The translations under genes were made by a program, and so were the position numbers. Source: Bryobacteraceae bacterium (GTDB taxonomy: Bacteria > Acidobacteriota > Terriglobia > Bryobacterales > Bryobacteraceae). Taken from it: DNA of 64,000 nt. Where the stretch lies: assembly GCA_026002855.1 (NCBI GenBank), contig BPGD01000001.1:1701972-1765971 (forward strand). The letters are read 5' to 3'. Shown here in pieces: positions 7,858 to 16,681 of the stretch. The notes beneath the pieces were generated by a model, which did no database searches, was not told the DNA's origin, and saw nothing but the letters and a program-made list of their open reading frames with translations. Numbering within the stretch: the stretch's first letter is position 1; each line of letters begins with the position of its first letter.

Positions 7858-9459
7858 ATGGATCAGAAACTCTACGGCCAGATCATCGACAACTTCTTCA
7901 CCTGCGACCCGGAGCTGATCACGTCCATCTTCCGGGAATTTCTGATGGCGGTGCAGGCCGAGGCTTCGCTGCCGCCGTCGCCGCATATGGCCCAGAATTA
8001 TGAAACGGCGCAGGCCAACCCCGAGATCCACGTCCTTCCCGGCAACCTGAAAGACGCGCGCGACGCCGTGTTCCCCTACTTCTGGGGCACCGACTCCTGG
8101 TACAGCCCGCTGCACCTGGAAAACGTCAAGGGCCCGGCCAGCTACGCTTCGCTGGTCGGCGCGCTTGCCTGCCTGCTGAAAAACCCGAATCTGTGCACGG
8201 ACACGTACAGCCAGCGCTCGAACGAGCTGGAGATCAAGGCTGTGACCGCGCTGGCGAACCTGCTCTTCTACCACATCGAAGACCCTTGGGGCGTTTTCAC
8301 CATGGGCGGCACCATCTCGAATCTCTACGGGGCCAAGCTCGGCATCGAGAAGACTTGCCCGGGCGCAATGCACCACGGGCTGCGGGGCCTGAACGTGTCC
8401 GGCGTGGTCAGCGAAGCGGCGCACTATTCGAACCTCACGCTGGCGGGCTGGCTGGGCCTGGGGACGCAGAACCTTCATGCGATTCCGACGGACGAGACGT
8501 TCGCCATGCGGCTGGACGCGCTGGAAGAGAAACTGGAAGAGCTCCACCGGGCCGGCGCGCGCGTCGCCTTCGTCACCGCCACCTTCGGCACCACTGACGC
8601 TTCGGGCATCGACGACGTGGCCTCGATCAGCGGCATCCTCGACCGTTTCGCCGCGCGCCACGGCGTGCCGCGCCCGCAGCTGCACGTGGACGCGGCTGTC
8701 GGCTGGGTTCTCTGTTTTCTGGCCGCCTATGACATCGAGCGCAATGAGCTGGGCTTCTCGCCTTCGACGCTCGCCCTCGTCACGCGCGCGCAGGCGGCCA
8801 CGGCCGGCCTGCGCGTCGCCGACAGCATCACCATCGACTTTCACAAGATGGGCTGGGGCCACTATCCGGCCAGCGCCTTCCTTGTCCGGAGCCGCCAGGA
8901 CCTGCGCTACCTCTCACGCAGCACGGAGGAGATGCCATACTTTTCCGAGGCCGACGGCCGGCGCGACCCGGCGGTGTTCACGCTGGAGACGTCGCGGCCC
9001 GCGCTCGGGCCGTACACGGTGATGGCGTCGCTCAATGGCATCGGACTGGCCGGCTGGCAACTCCTTGTGGCGCGTGCGCTCGAACTCGCCGAAGACCTGA
9101 AACAGCGGCTGGAGCGGCTCGAATACTGCAAGGTGTTGAACCTCGGCTCCATCGGGCCGAGCGTCGTCTGGTGGGTCCTGCCCAAGGGCCGCAACGCGAA
9201 AGAGATTTACGAGCGCGTCATCTCGGGTCAGATGCCGGCGGACCGCTTCGAACGCTACTCCGCCGAGATCCGACGCCTGTTCGAGAAGCGCGAAAAGAAC
9301 CTCGATCCGCGGCTCGACGCGCGGCTCAGCTTCACGCTCAACGCCGGCCACAAGGTCAACGGCGTGGCGCTGCCCGCCTGGAAGGCGGTCTTCTTCAACC
9401 CGATGACCGACGCCGCCGTGCTCGACCGGCTGATCTACAGCATCGAAGAGCTACTCTAG
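7858..9459 (+). CDS. PLP-dependent group II amino-acid decarboxylase
   Basis: 533-residue cytoplasmic enzyme of the glutamate/aromatic-amino-acid/aspartate decarboxylase superfamily (fold type I). The Schiff-base lysine is Lys330 in TIDFHKMGWG. The cofactor-binding part includes TMGGTISNLYGAK upstream and LHVDAAVGW, whose Asp should contact the pyridine nitrogen. The ATG at 7858 is chosen because similarity starts there; the longer open frame upstream is low-complexity and lacks family features. The substrate (Glu, Asp, Tyr or another amino acid) cannot be told from sequence. The receptor gene starts 5 nt downstream, so the two are probably co-transcribed. Confidence 0.85.
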   Translation: MDQKLYGQIIDNFFTCDPELITSIFREFLMAVQAEASLPPSPHMAQNYETAQANPEIHVLPGNLKDARDAVFPYFWGTDSWYSPLHLENVKGPASYASLVGALACLLKNPNLCTDTYSQRSNELEIKAVTALANLLFYHIEDPWGVFTMGGTISNLYGAKLGIEKTCPGAMHHGLRGLNVSGVVSEAAHYSNLTLAGWLGLGTQNLHAIPTDETFAMRLDALEEKLEELHRAGARVAFVTATFGTTDASGIDDVASISGILDRFAARHGVPRPQLHVDAAVGWVLCFLAAYDIERNELGFSPSTLALVTRAQAATAGLRVADSITIDFHKMGWGHYPASAFLVRSRQDLRYLSRSTEEMPYFSEADGRRDPAVFTLETSRPALGPYTVMASLNGIGLAGWQLLVARALELAEDLKQRLERLEYCKVLNLGSIGPSVVWWVLPKGRNAKEIYERVISGQMPADRFERYSAEIRRLFEKREKNLDPRLDARLSFTLNAGHKVNGVALPAWKAVFFNPMTDAAVLDRLIYSIEELL

Positions 9460-9464
9460 ATTCC

Positions 9465-12254
9465 GTGAGCATTGTCTGGCGCTCACCGCCCTGGATGCGG
9501 GCTCTCGTGGTGGCCGTGTTGGCCGCGTTTGCTGCGGGCCGGCTGGCCGCGCTGTCGGCGGGAATGACCGGGTCGATCCACGGGGTGGTGCGCGACCCGA
9601 GCGGTGCGCCCGTGCCGGGCGTGGCCATTGTTGTGCAGCATGTGGAGACGCGCTATTCGCGCCGCACCGAGACCGACGAGGAAGGCCGTTACGGCATTGC
9701 CGGCCTCCCCGTGGGCGCCTACCGGCTGAGGGCGGAGCGGGCGGGCTTCGACTCCGCCGAGCTGGCCGGCGTGGAAATCAGCGTGGGCGCGGCGCTTGAG
9801 AAGAATCTCGTGTTGTCCCTCAGCGGGCCGGCCACAAAGATGGAAGTCAACGAGCAGCAGGAGGCGGTGGAGACGGCCTCGACCTCGGCCAGCGTGGCGC
9901 TGGGCGGAGAACGGATTGAGGAAACTCCGGCCCGCTCGCGCAACTACCTGAACTTTGTCGCGCTCGCCCCTGGGCTTGCCAGCACGCCGCAGGGCGGCGT
10001 ACAGCGGTCGATGACCGTCATCCGACAGCCGGCCGCCGACAGCGGCTTTTCTTTCCAGGGACTGCGCGGGCGGAACAACAGTGTCGAGGTGGACGGCCTG
10101 GACAACCGCGACGAGACCACTGGCGGCAACCGCGTCGCCATCGGTCTTGAGATGGTGCAGGAGTTCCGCGTGGCCGGCGCAATCACCGGCGCAGAACTCG
10201 GGGGCGCCGCCGGCGGGCTCATCAACGTCGTCACGCGCACCGGCTCGAACACGATGCACGGCGACGTGACGTTCTTCACCCAGAATGCGGTGTTCAACGC
10301 TCGCCGGCCGGAGATGGCGCCAGGCCTGCGGCCACGCTTTGTGCGCTGGCAGCCGGGGACCTCCTGGTACGGGCCGCTTCGCCGCGACCGGACATTTCTG
10401 GCGGCCGCGGTGGAGGGAGAACGCGAAACCGCCGAGGAATGGTCGGATGTCGATGAAAACGATGCCCGCCGCATCAACGCCGTCCTCGGCCGCTTTGCTG
10501 CTCTTCCTTTGCGCCACGTGACCCGCGGCCTCTATGGGACGGCCGAACGAGGCGAGGAAGCGTTCGCCAAGCTGAATCACCTGTTCTCCGCGAGCGACAC
10601 TGTTGCGCTGCGATATGCGTTCAGCCGCGGGCGCGCCCTCGGCGACGTGCAGCCGATCAACCACTTCCTGGACCGGTCGGCCGGGGGCAGCAGCTCAACG
10701 CTCGACCACAGCCTCGCCGGCAACTGGTTTCATGTGGCCGGCCCGGCGCTGGTGCTCGAGTTGCGCGGCCAGTTCGCCGTCCGCGAGCAGACCCTGCGGC
10801 CCAATGCCCCCGGCCCGATGCTCGAGATCCCCGGCGTGGCCACCTTCGGGCAGGCCTACCGTCTGGACGGCCGGCGCCGGGAACGGCACTGGCAATGGGT
10901 AGCCGGCGCGGACTGGACCCGCGGCCGGCACCGCATCTCCGCCGGCGTCACGGTGCGCCATGTGGGGCTGGATGCCGACTGGCGCGAACGGTTCCACGGC
11001 CTGTTCGTCTTCCCCACGCTCGAGGACTTCGAGCGAGGCCTGCCGGACGTCTACAGCCAGGTCTTCGGCTCGACTGCTTTTGCCCTGCCGACGACGCAGA
11101 CCGGCCTCTGGTGGCAGCACCGGTGGCAGGCGCGCAACGGGCTTCTGCTGGAGCTTGGCGGGCGGGCGGACTGGCAGTGGTTCGCCTCGCCGCGCGTCCC
11201 CGACACGGGCCTCCAGGCGTCGCCCCGCGCCGGCATCTCCTGGCGGCCCCTGCGGGCGCGGCCACTTGTGCTGCGTGCCGGATTCGGGCTGTTCGTCGAC
11301 CGCTATCCGCTCGGCTGGCTCTTCCCGGCCGTGCAGCGGGACGGGCTTCGCGGGATGGAGCTGTATGCAGTGGGCAGCGGCGCCGTCGCGGCGTTTCAGC
11401 GGCTGCTGGGCGGCGCGGCCGCTGCGTCCGCGCCGGGCCTGGTTCTGTCGGCTTACGCGGTGGCGCGCACGGTGCGGCCCGCCATCGCACGCAAGTGGAC
11501 CGCAGGGGTGGAATACGGCCTTTCGGCCGACACACGCATCACCCTGCAAGCCGCCTGGACGCGCGCCTGGCGGCTGCCAAGAACGCGCAATGCCGCGCTC
11601 GGGCTACCGCCCTTTTATCTGCTCGAGTCTGACGCGCGCAGCGATTTCCGCGGCCTCAGCCTCAGCCTGAACCGCAGGCTCAGCGGCGACTTCGCGCTGC
11701 TCGTCAACTACGATCTCGGCCGTGTCTGGGACGACGGCTCCGATTATGACGAAGCGCTGGCCAACCCGGCCGACGCCCGCGCCGATTGGGCGCGCTCGCG
11801 CCTGTATCAGAAGCACCGCGTGTCGGCCAGCGCCATGATCGAGCTGCCCTCGCCGCCACGGCGCGGCGTGGCGAGGCGCCTGTTCGGCGACTGGAACCTG
11901 ACGCCGACCTTCGTGGCCGGCTCCGGTCGGCCCATCAACTTCCTCCTTTCCACGGACGCTGCCAGGACGGGCGCCTATCCGATTTCGGCCCGTCCGGCCG
12001 GCGTGGGCCGCAATCCGTTTTTCATGCGCGGCGTGGTTCAGCTCGATGCCCGGCTGATGAAGACCATCTATGTGATGGAACAGCGCGCCAAATTGCAGTT
12101 CGGCGCCGAATCCTTCAACCTGCTCAATCACACCAATCCGGCGACGGTGTCCGAATACGGCATGGCCGGCGGCGTGCGGCTGGCCAGCTACGGACGGATG
12201 GCCGAATCCATGCCCGCGCGGCAGGTGCAGTTCTTCATGCAGTTCGAATACTGA
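9465..12254 (+). CDS. TonB-dependent (Oar-like) outer-membrane receptor
   Basis: About 929 residues from a GTG 5 nt after the decarboxylase stop; ATG at 9495 is an equally possible start. An N-terminal signal peptide (MRALVVAVLAAFAAG) precedes a carboxypeptidase-regulatory-like beta-sandwich (GSIHGVVRDPSGAPVPGVAIVVQ ... DEEGRYGIAGLPVGAYRLRAE). A plug-like region follows (SFQGLRGRNNSVEVDGLDNRDET ... GGLINVVTRTGSN) and then a long beta-barrel. The protein ends in an aromatic residue (QFFMQFEY), as expected for BAM insertion. This architecture is greatly expanded in Acidobacteriota. The ligand is unknown. No TonB/ExbBD genes are in the window. Confidence 0.85.
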   Translation: MSIVWRSPPWMRALVVAVLAAFAAGRLAALSAGMTGSIHGVVRDPSGAPVPGVAIVVQHVETRYSRRTETDEEGRYGIAGLPVGAYRLRAERAGFDSAELAGVEISVGAALEKNLVLSLSGPATKMEVNEQQEAVETASTSASVALGGERIEETPARSRNYLNFVALAPGLASTPQGGVQRSMTVIRQPAADSGFSFQGLRGRNNSVEVDGLDNRDETTGGNRVAIGLEMVQEFRVAGAITGAELGGAAGGLINVVTRTGSNTMHGDVTFFTQNAVFNARRPEMAPGLRPRFVRWQPGTSWYGPLRRDRTFLAAAVEGERETAEEWSDVDENDARRINAVLGRFAALPLRHVTRGLYGTAERGEEAFAKLNHLFSASDTVALRYAFSRGRALGDVQPINHFLDRSAGGSSSTLDHSLAGNWFHVAGPALVLELRGQFAVREQTLRPNAPGPMLEIPGVATFGQAYRLDGRRRERHWQWVAGADWTRGRHRISAGVTVRHVGLDADWRERFHGLFVFPTLEDFERGLPDVYSQVFGSTAFALPTTQTGLWWQHRWQARNGLLLELGGRADWQWFASPRVPDTGLQASPRAGISWRPLRARPLVLRAGFGLFVDRYPLGWLFPAVQRDGLRGMELYAVGSGAVAAFQRLLGGAAAASAPGLVLSAYAVARTVRPAIARKWTAGVEYGLSADTRITLQAAWTRAWRLPRTRNAALGLPPFYLLESDARSDFRGLSLSLNRRLSGDFALLVNYDLGRVWDDGSDYDEALANPADARADWARSRLYQKHRVSASAMIELPSPPRRGVARRLFGDWNLTPTFVAGSGRPINFLLSTDAARTGAYPISARPAGVGRNPFFMRGVVQLDARLMKTIYVMEQRAKLQFGAESFNLLNHTNPATVSEYGMAGGVRLASYGRMAESMPARQVQFFMQFEY

Positions 12255-12288
12255 CGGGCCGCCTGCACGACGCCGTCGCCGCCTGATA

Positions 12289-12294
12289 TATACT
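12289..12294 (+). promoter_or_regulatory. Possible -10 element TATACT
   Basis: TATACT within TGATATATACT, 17 nt before the ATG of the propeller lipoprotein gene. No good -35 hexamer is seen at the usual spacing. If used, the leader would be only about 10 nt. Confidence 0.35.
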
Positions 12295-12311
12295 CATCCG
12301 GAACCATCCCG

Positions 12312-13667
12312 ATGAAACCGCGCTTCACTGTTCTTCTCGCAGGGGCCGCCTTGATCACGGCCGGGTGCGGCGGCCCGCAGGGGGCCGGGCGGACCGCGCC
12401 CGCGGCGGGCCGCATCATCGCCCGCGTCCATCCTTCAGGCTTTGAGTACTCGCACGACACCTACAACGGCATGGGCGTGGCCAGCGACGGCCGCGTCTAT
12501 TACGTGCTGAGCAGCGAGCGGCCGGACGTCGCCGGGCAGATGTATTTTTATGACCCCTACACCGACCGCACCGTGCACGTCGGCGACCTGACCGAGGCCT
12601 GCGGCGAGAAGGGGATGAACGCGGTCGCCCAGGGCAAAAGCCATGTGAATTTCGTTGAAGCGGAGGGCAGGCTCTGGTTCGCCACCCACATCGGCTACTA
12701 CTCGATCATCGACGACATGGAAAAGCCGGGCGTGCCGCCGCCGGGCATGAAGCCTTACCGGGGCGGGCATGTGCTCGCCTACGACCTGAAGACGCGCCGC
12801 TTTGAGGATCACGGCATCGCGCCGCGCGGAGAAGGCGTGCTCGCGATGAACATGGATCCGCAGCGGATGCGCGTCTACGGGCTTACCTGGCCCACCGGCG
12901 TCTTTTTCCGCTACGACGTGCGGCGGCGCGAATGGAAGGAGATCGGCGCGTTTTTCGAGGAGGGCGAGAACGGGCGAGGGCCCACCTACCGCACCATCTG
13001 CCGCGCGCTGGCCGTCGACCCGCGCGACGGCAGCGTCTACTTCACCACCGGCGACGGCGTCATCCACCGCTACCGCTACGACACCGAGCAGGTGGAGCCG
13101 GTGCGCGGCGACGACCTGCGTAAGGATTACTTCGGCCAGTACGACGTCACATCGCCCGGCCACATGGCCTACAACTGGCGGCAGGTGTTCTGGCATCCGC
13201 GCACGCAGATGTTTTACGGCGTGCACGGCAATTCCGGCTATCTCTTCCGTTTCGACCCGCGCGCCGAACGCGTGGAAGTGCTCGACCGCATCACCAGCGA
13301 GCCGTCACGCCGCAGCGGCATGTTCGACCAGTTCAGCTACGGCTATCTCGGCTTCACGCTCGGGCCGGACCGGGAGACGATTTATTACCTGACCGGCGGG
13401 CCGATTTACGTGGAAGGAAAGCGGCTGAAAGGGAAGGATTCGACGGGCAAGGGCGAGGCGAAAGGCGATGAAAACCTCCACCTCGTGACCTGGCACATCC
13501 CCACCGGCCGCTATCGCGACCACGGCGCCATTTTTTACGGGGACGGCAGCCACCCGACGTATGTGAATTCGATTGCGGTGGTGCGCGACGGGCGCGTTTT
13601 TACGCTGGCGCGCGTGCCACGCGCCGATGGCACGTTCCGCACCGAACTGATCAGCTTCCGGCCGTGA
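12312..13667 (+). CDS. Propeller-like lipoprotein, function unknown
   Basis: 451 residues. A type II signal peptide with lipobox LITAGC makes it a predicted lipoprotein. The mature part alternates strands with recurring phrases such as DGRVYYVL, GRLWFATHIGYYSI, GSVYFTTGDGVIHRYRYD and MFYGVHGNSGYLFRFD, consistent with a beta-propeller. No catalytic motif was recognised. It follows the receptor gene by 57 nt, with its own possible -10, and is flanked on the 3' side by strong hairpins and a convergent gene. It could be a binding partner of the receptor or a secreted lyase/hydrolase-like propeller; the sequence does not decide. Confidence 0.75.
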   Translation: MKPRFTVLLAGAALITAGCGGPQGAGRTAPAAGRIIARVHPSGFEYSHDTYNGMGVASDGRVYYVLSSERPDVAGQMYFYDPYTDRTVHVGDLTEACGEKGMNAVAQGKSHVNFVEAEGRLWFATHIGYYSIIDDMEKPGVPPPGMKPYRGGHVLAYDLKTRRFEDHGIAPRGEGVLAMNMDPQRMRVYGLTWPTGVFFRYDVRRREWKEIGAFFEEGENGRGPTYRTICRALAVDPRDGSVYFTTGDGVIHRYRYDTEQVEPVRGDDLRKDYFGQYDVTSPGHMAYNWRQVFWHPRTQMFYGVHGNSGYLFRFDPRAERVEVLDRITSEPSRRSGMFDQFSYGYLGFTLGPDRETIYYLTGGPIYVEGKRLKGKDSTGKGEAKGDENLHLVTWHIPTGRYRDHGAIFYGDGSHPTYVNSIAVVRDGRVFTLARVPRADGTFRTELISFRP

Positions 13668-13674
13668 GCGCGGA

Positions 13675-13695
13675 CATTCCGGGGCCGGCGGAATG
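13675..13695 (+). terminator. Hairpin after the propeller lipoprotein gene
   Basis: 7-bp perfect stem CATTCCG / CGGAATG with a 7-nt loop, 7 nt after the stop codon. No T tract. Confidence 0.35.
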
Positions 13696-13744
13696 CCGGA
13701 CCATCCACGGCGGCCTTCGTGCCGGCTTGCCAATCAGCTCCATG

Positions 13745-13768
13745 GACCCTGCGGAACTCCGCAGGGTC
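13745..13768. terminator. Strong hairpin between convergent genes
   Basis: A perfect 10-bp stem, GACCCTGCGG (13745-13754) with CCGCAGGGTC (13759-13768), closes a 4-nt loop AACT. It lies between the 3' ends of the propeller lipoprotein gene (+) and the Spy-like gene (-). The downstream T-richness on the + side is slight (CCTTGTTCT). It probably serves as a bidirectional terminator. Confidence 0.6.
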
Positions 13769-13883
13769 ATGGGGCCTTGTTCTCGCGGCCTGCGGCCGCC
13801 TCACTCGCGGCTTTGAAGCGCGCGATTCTCGAGAGTGCCGTCCGATCGCCCCGTTGGCGCAGTCATCGGACGAAGGCCTTACG

Positions 13884-14489
13884 TCAGGCTCTCCCCTGCG
13901 CTCGCCGGAGCGCCCGGAGCCGCGCGCCGCGCATTGGCGCCAGGGGTCCCGCGCCGCCCATCATTCCGGCACCCTGCCGCGGTGGCGCGATCAGGCCCAG
14001 CCCCACAGCCTGGCGGGCGGCAGGCCCGAGCGTCAAGGCCTTTTCCAGTTCGGCGAGTTTCTGCTTCTGTTCCGCCGTCAGCAGCCCCAGCGCCTTTGTC
14101 CGGAATTCATCGAGCCGTGTCCGGCGCTGGTCTTCCAGTTTCCGGATGTCCACGAGGAGCTGCCCGGCTTTGGCCGGATCCGGGTTGGCCGTCTGCATGA
14201 GAGTGGCCAGCTCCTGGCGTTTGGCGCGGATCTGCTCGACGACGCCGCGGTTGTCCTCAGCGGTCTGCCTGCGCAGATCGAGAAGCTGCTGCATCTGCTG
14301 GTCCGTCAGCCCGAGGTAATCCTTGAGAGCGGCCGGAGCCGCAGTCTGTCCCTGGGCCGCCATCGCCGGCCCCGCGCCCCAGGGCGGGCCGAAACCGGGG
14401 CCGCCCATACGACGTTGTGCGTGCACCGGGAGGGAGAACATCACGCCGACAACGGCTAGAGGGATCATCCACTTCCACATCTGCCTCAT
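13884..14489 (-). CDS. Spy/CpxP-like periplasmic LTXXQ protein
   Basis: 201 residues from an ATG preceded by AAAGGAGA at 8 nt; a TTG two codons upstream is not needed. A signal peptide (MWKWMIPLAVVGVMFSLPVHA) is followed by a Gly/Pro/Met-rich stretch and an all-helical domain. LGLTDQQMQQLLDLRRQ and LGLLTAEQKQKLAELEKAL resemble the paired LTxxQ motifs of Spy/CpxP/heavy-metal-resistor proteins. Such proteins act as periplasmic chaperones or stress sensors. The tail (APMRGARLRALRRAQGRA) is basic and low-complexity. No two-component system is adjacent. Confidence 0.7.
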   Translation of the reverse strand: MRQMWKWMIPLAVVGVMFSLPVHAQRRMGGPGFGPPWGAGPAMAAQGQTAAPAALKDYLGLTDQQMQQLLDLRRQTAEDNRGVVEQIRAKRQELATLMQTANPDPAKAGQLLVDIRKLEDQRRTRLDEFRTKALGLLTAEQKQKLAELEKALTLGPAARQAVGLGLIAPPRQGAGMMGGAGPLAPMRGARLRALRRAQGRA

Positions 14490-14629
14490 GACCAAATCTC
14501 CTTTGTCTGCCTAAACTTTTCAGGCCAGCCTTCACTTTCAATGACGGTCTGGCCCGGACCGGGTTTACCTGACGGCCGCGATCCGGCCATCGGAGTGAGA
14601 GTTTTTTCTCTCGCGGAACACTATCCGAT

Positions 14630-14956
14630 GTGCGGGATGGCAATGAGGCGCCCGCGCGCGCCGCGCCGGGCGAGCCGATGCTCGAACAGTTGGACCGTCT
14701 GAGCGCGGTGATGGCGGCACGCGAGAGCGAATTGCGGAGGCTCAAGACCGAGCTCGAGCTCCGGGACCTCTACATCCAGGAACTCCACGCGCAGCTCCGC
14801 CGCCAGGCGGAGCGGCTCGAGCAGATCGAGAAGCTGGCCCGGCGTGCCGCGCTGCGGACACGGGCGCCCGTTCATGAAGTGCAGGCAAACTCCAGGCAGG
14901 TGCGCGAATCACCGGGAAGTGAGCACCACGCCCCTGCGGGACACCCGCAGCGATGA
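14630..14956 (+). CDS. Small coiled-coil protein, unknown
   Basis: 108 residues from a GTG, or 92 from the ATG at 14678. The central part (LEQLDRLSAVMAARESELRRLKTELELRDLYIQELHAQLRRQAERLEQIEKLARRA) has clear heptad character and is strongly charged, so a coiled coil is expected. The tail is disordered. No family is recognised. It is divergent from the Spy-like gene and convergent with the DsbD-alpha-like gene. The coding case rests on its helical periodicity. Confidence 0.45.
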   Translation: MRDGNEAPARAAPGEPMLEQLDRLSAVMAARESELRRLKTELELRDLYIQELHAQLRRQAERLEQIEKLARRAALRTRAPVHEVQANSRQVRESPGSEHHAPAGHPQR

Positions 14957-14977
14957 AGATTGCCGCAAGCGGTTTCT

Positions 14978-14999
14978 TCGCCGGCCGTTCCGCCGGCGA
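14978..14999. terminator. Hairpin between convergent genes
   Basis: Perfect 8-bp stem TCGCCGGC / GCCGGCGA with a 6-nt loop, between the coiled-coil gene (+) and the DsbD-alpha-like gene (-). No T tract. Confidence 0.35.
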
Positions 15000-15052
15000 C
15001 AGCGCTCGCCAGGCCCGCGGCGAGATGGCGGCGCGTCAGGCCGTCGAATCCG

Positions 15053-15526
15053 TTACTGGATGAGCAGGGGCACCTTGACGTCGACCGTCCGCGGGGGAAA
15101 GCACATCCGGTCATTGCACGCCTGATAGCGGAGCTTCCCGGCCAGAAACGCGGGGCCAGGCATTGCGCCGGGCGCGCGCCGGAAGCGGGTGACGATCTCG
15201 AAATCGCCATCGAGCACGGAAATGGGCCTGTCGTTGAAGTCGAACTTTTCGAGCTTCGGCTCGGGATACAGGATCTCGACCACCTGAAGCGGCGTGCCGG
15301 CATCCCATGTGAGCCGCAGCGGGATCAGGTAACTCTCGGTCGGCCTGTCGGAATTGGCGTGATAGCCCGGCCGGAGGTTCGCCTTCAGCACCACCCGCAC
15401 CTCTCCGTTCCGCGGCACAACCACTTTCTGTGGATCCTGGATGGAAAGAATCTGCGGGGCCTGTGCCGCAGCGGCGGCACAGAAGGCGAGCATGCTAATC
15501 CAGAAGCTGGCGGATCTCGTCTTCAT
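15053..15526 (-). CDS. Secreted DsbD N-terminal-domain-like protein
   Basis: 157 residues. An N-terminal signal peptide ends near AAAAAQA. The rest resembles the immunoglobulin-like alpha domain of DsbD: RPGYHANSD early and the cysteine segment YQACNDRMCFPP (Cys137, Cys142) followed by VDVKVPL. In DsbD this cysteine pair passes electrons from the membrane domain to periplasmic oxidised partners. Here the membrane and thioredoxin domains of DsbD are missing. The gene instead overlaps the upstream TlpA-like lipoprotein gene by 32 nt, so the two probably work together in periplasmic thiol chemistry. Confidence 0.75.
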   Translation of the reverse strand: MKTRSASFWISMLAFCAAAAAQAPQILSIQDPQKVVVPRNGEVRVVLKANLRPGYHANSDRPTESYLIPLRLTWDAGTPLQVVEILYPEPKLEKFDFNDRPISVLDGDFEIVTRFRRAPGAMPGPAFLAGKLRYQACNDRMCFPPRTVDVKVPLLIQ

Positions 15527-16025
15527 AGGTCTTCTTCGTCACCAGCCCGACGTGCGTGCTCGCGATCCGGCCGTCCCGGTCGATCAGGAATGACATGGGC
15601 AGCGCCTCGACGCCGCCGTACCTTGTCTCGACCTCGGGCGTGGCGATCACCACCGGGTAATTGACCTGGCGCGCGGCGAGGAAAGGCCGCACCGCCTCCC
15701 AGCCGTCTTCATCGACGCTCACCCCAATCACGGTGAAGCCGCGGTCCTTGAATGTCCGCTGGAATTCGACAAACCAAGGAATTTCGATCTTGCACGGCCC
15801 GCACCAGGTGGCCCAGAAATTCAGCAGCACCACCTGGCCCCGGTAGTCGGAAAGCCGGATGGTCTTCCCATTCACGTCCTTCAGCTCGAAGTCCGGCGCG
15901 AGTTTGCGTTCAGAGCTTTTCCGGACGTCCCGCGCGGGCTCTCCTTTGCTGACGAGCGAGGCGCACCCGCCCAGGGCCAAGGCGAGGGCGACAACGGCGG
16001 CGAGTCCGGCAAAAAGGCGAAGCAT
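15495..16025 (-). CDS. TlpA/ResA-like thiol-disulfide oxidoreductase lipoprotein
   Basis: 176 residues. Lipobox LALGGC puts the lipidated Cys at residue 21. The thioredoxin fold carries the redox motif WCGPC at 74-78 (LLNFWATWCGPCKIEIPWF) and the cis-Pro segment LPMSFLIDRDG, as in TlpA/ResA reductases. It is predicted to reduce periplasmic disulfides, for example in cytochrome c maturation or oxidative repair. A TAGAAT hexamer lies 24 nt before the ATG. It overlaps the DsbD-alpha-like gene downstream, which could supply its electrons. Confidence 0.85.
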   Translation of the reverse strand: MLRLFAGLAAVVALALALGGCASLVSKGEPARDVRKSSERKLAPDFELKDVNGKTIRLSDYRGQVVLLNFWATWCGPCKIEIPWFVEFQRTFKDRGFTVIGVSVDEDGWEAVRPFLAARQVNYPVVIATPEVETRYGGVEALPMSFLIDRDGRIASTHVGLVTKKTYEDEIRQLLD

Positions 16026-16049
16026 GGAGGAAAGCGGATCCCTTCGGTG

Positions 16050-16055
16050 ATTCTA
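16050..16055 (-). promoter_or_regulatory. Possible -10 element TAGAAT for the TlpA-like gene
   Basis: ATTCTA on the + strand reads TAGAAT on the - strand, 24 nt before the start codon at 16025. No convincing -35. Confidence 0.35.
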
Positions 16056-16060
16056 TCAGG

Positions 16061-16681
16061 TTAGATGGGGACGGCCCCACCGCGGTGACGCACAAATTCG
16101 CGCAGCCAGGCCCTTCTCTCTGCGCGCAAGGGGCCTTCCAGCGTGAACTCGCCGTGGCGGCGGAGGCAGCCAAAGCACCACCCGGCAGCATCACAGAAGC
16201 TCTCGCAGACATATTCCCGCCATCGGCGGCTGCGTTGTCCGGTGTCGGCTGGCCGCAGCGCGAGCAGCCGCTGCTCAGCCGACCAGCCCAGCTCCCCGGA
16301 GGCTCCGGCCAGCAACTGTCTCCGCACCAGCTCCTCCCAGCTTCGCCGTTCCTGGTTGGACATCCGCACCCACGCGAAGTGGAACAGCTCATGCAACGCG
16401 ATTCGCGCCAGTTCGCCGGGACTGGATCGCAGCTCCTCGTCCAGCACCAGGCGGCGCATGCGAATGAAGCTGGCCGCGTGAATCGCCACCCCCGGCCCGG
16501 CACCGAAGAAGAGTTTTCCCCGCCACGCCCGCGGACGCGAAACCCAAAGGATCCGTAACGGCTCGCCCTCGAAGCTCAGTCCGCTCCCTGGCCGGATGCC
16601 TAGTTCTTCGGCGAGCCGCCGCGCAGGTACGATTCGTCCCTGAACTCCACCTGGAGGGTCTTCTGCACGCCTTCGATCCAT
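16061..16681 (-). CDS. HEXXH-motif protein, putative metallopeptidase-like
   Basis: 206 residues as read from ATG 16681, overlapping the upstream PPIase gene by 82 nt. No better start codon was found between there and the conserved-looking part, although the true start may lie later. The motif HELFH is at residues 97-101 (ARIALHELFHFAWVRM), a zinc-peptidase-type HEXXH on a helix. A cysteine cluster (CESFCDAAGWCFGCL) lies near residues 155-170. No signal peptide is seen. A third metal ligand is not assigned, so enzyme activity is inference. It shares an operon with a periplasmic-type PPIase. Confidence 0.6.
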   Translation of the reverse strand: MDRRRAEDPPGGVQGRIVPARRLAEELGIRPGSGLSFEGEPLRILWVSRPRAWRGKLFFGAGPGVAIHAASFIRMRRLVLDEELRSSPGELARIALHELFHFAWVRMSNQERRSWEELVRRQLLAGASGELGWSAEQRLLALRPADTGQRSRRWREYVCESFCDAAGWCFGCLRRHGEFTLEGPLRAERRAWLREFVRHRGGAVPI

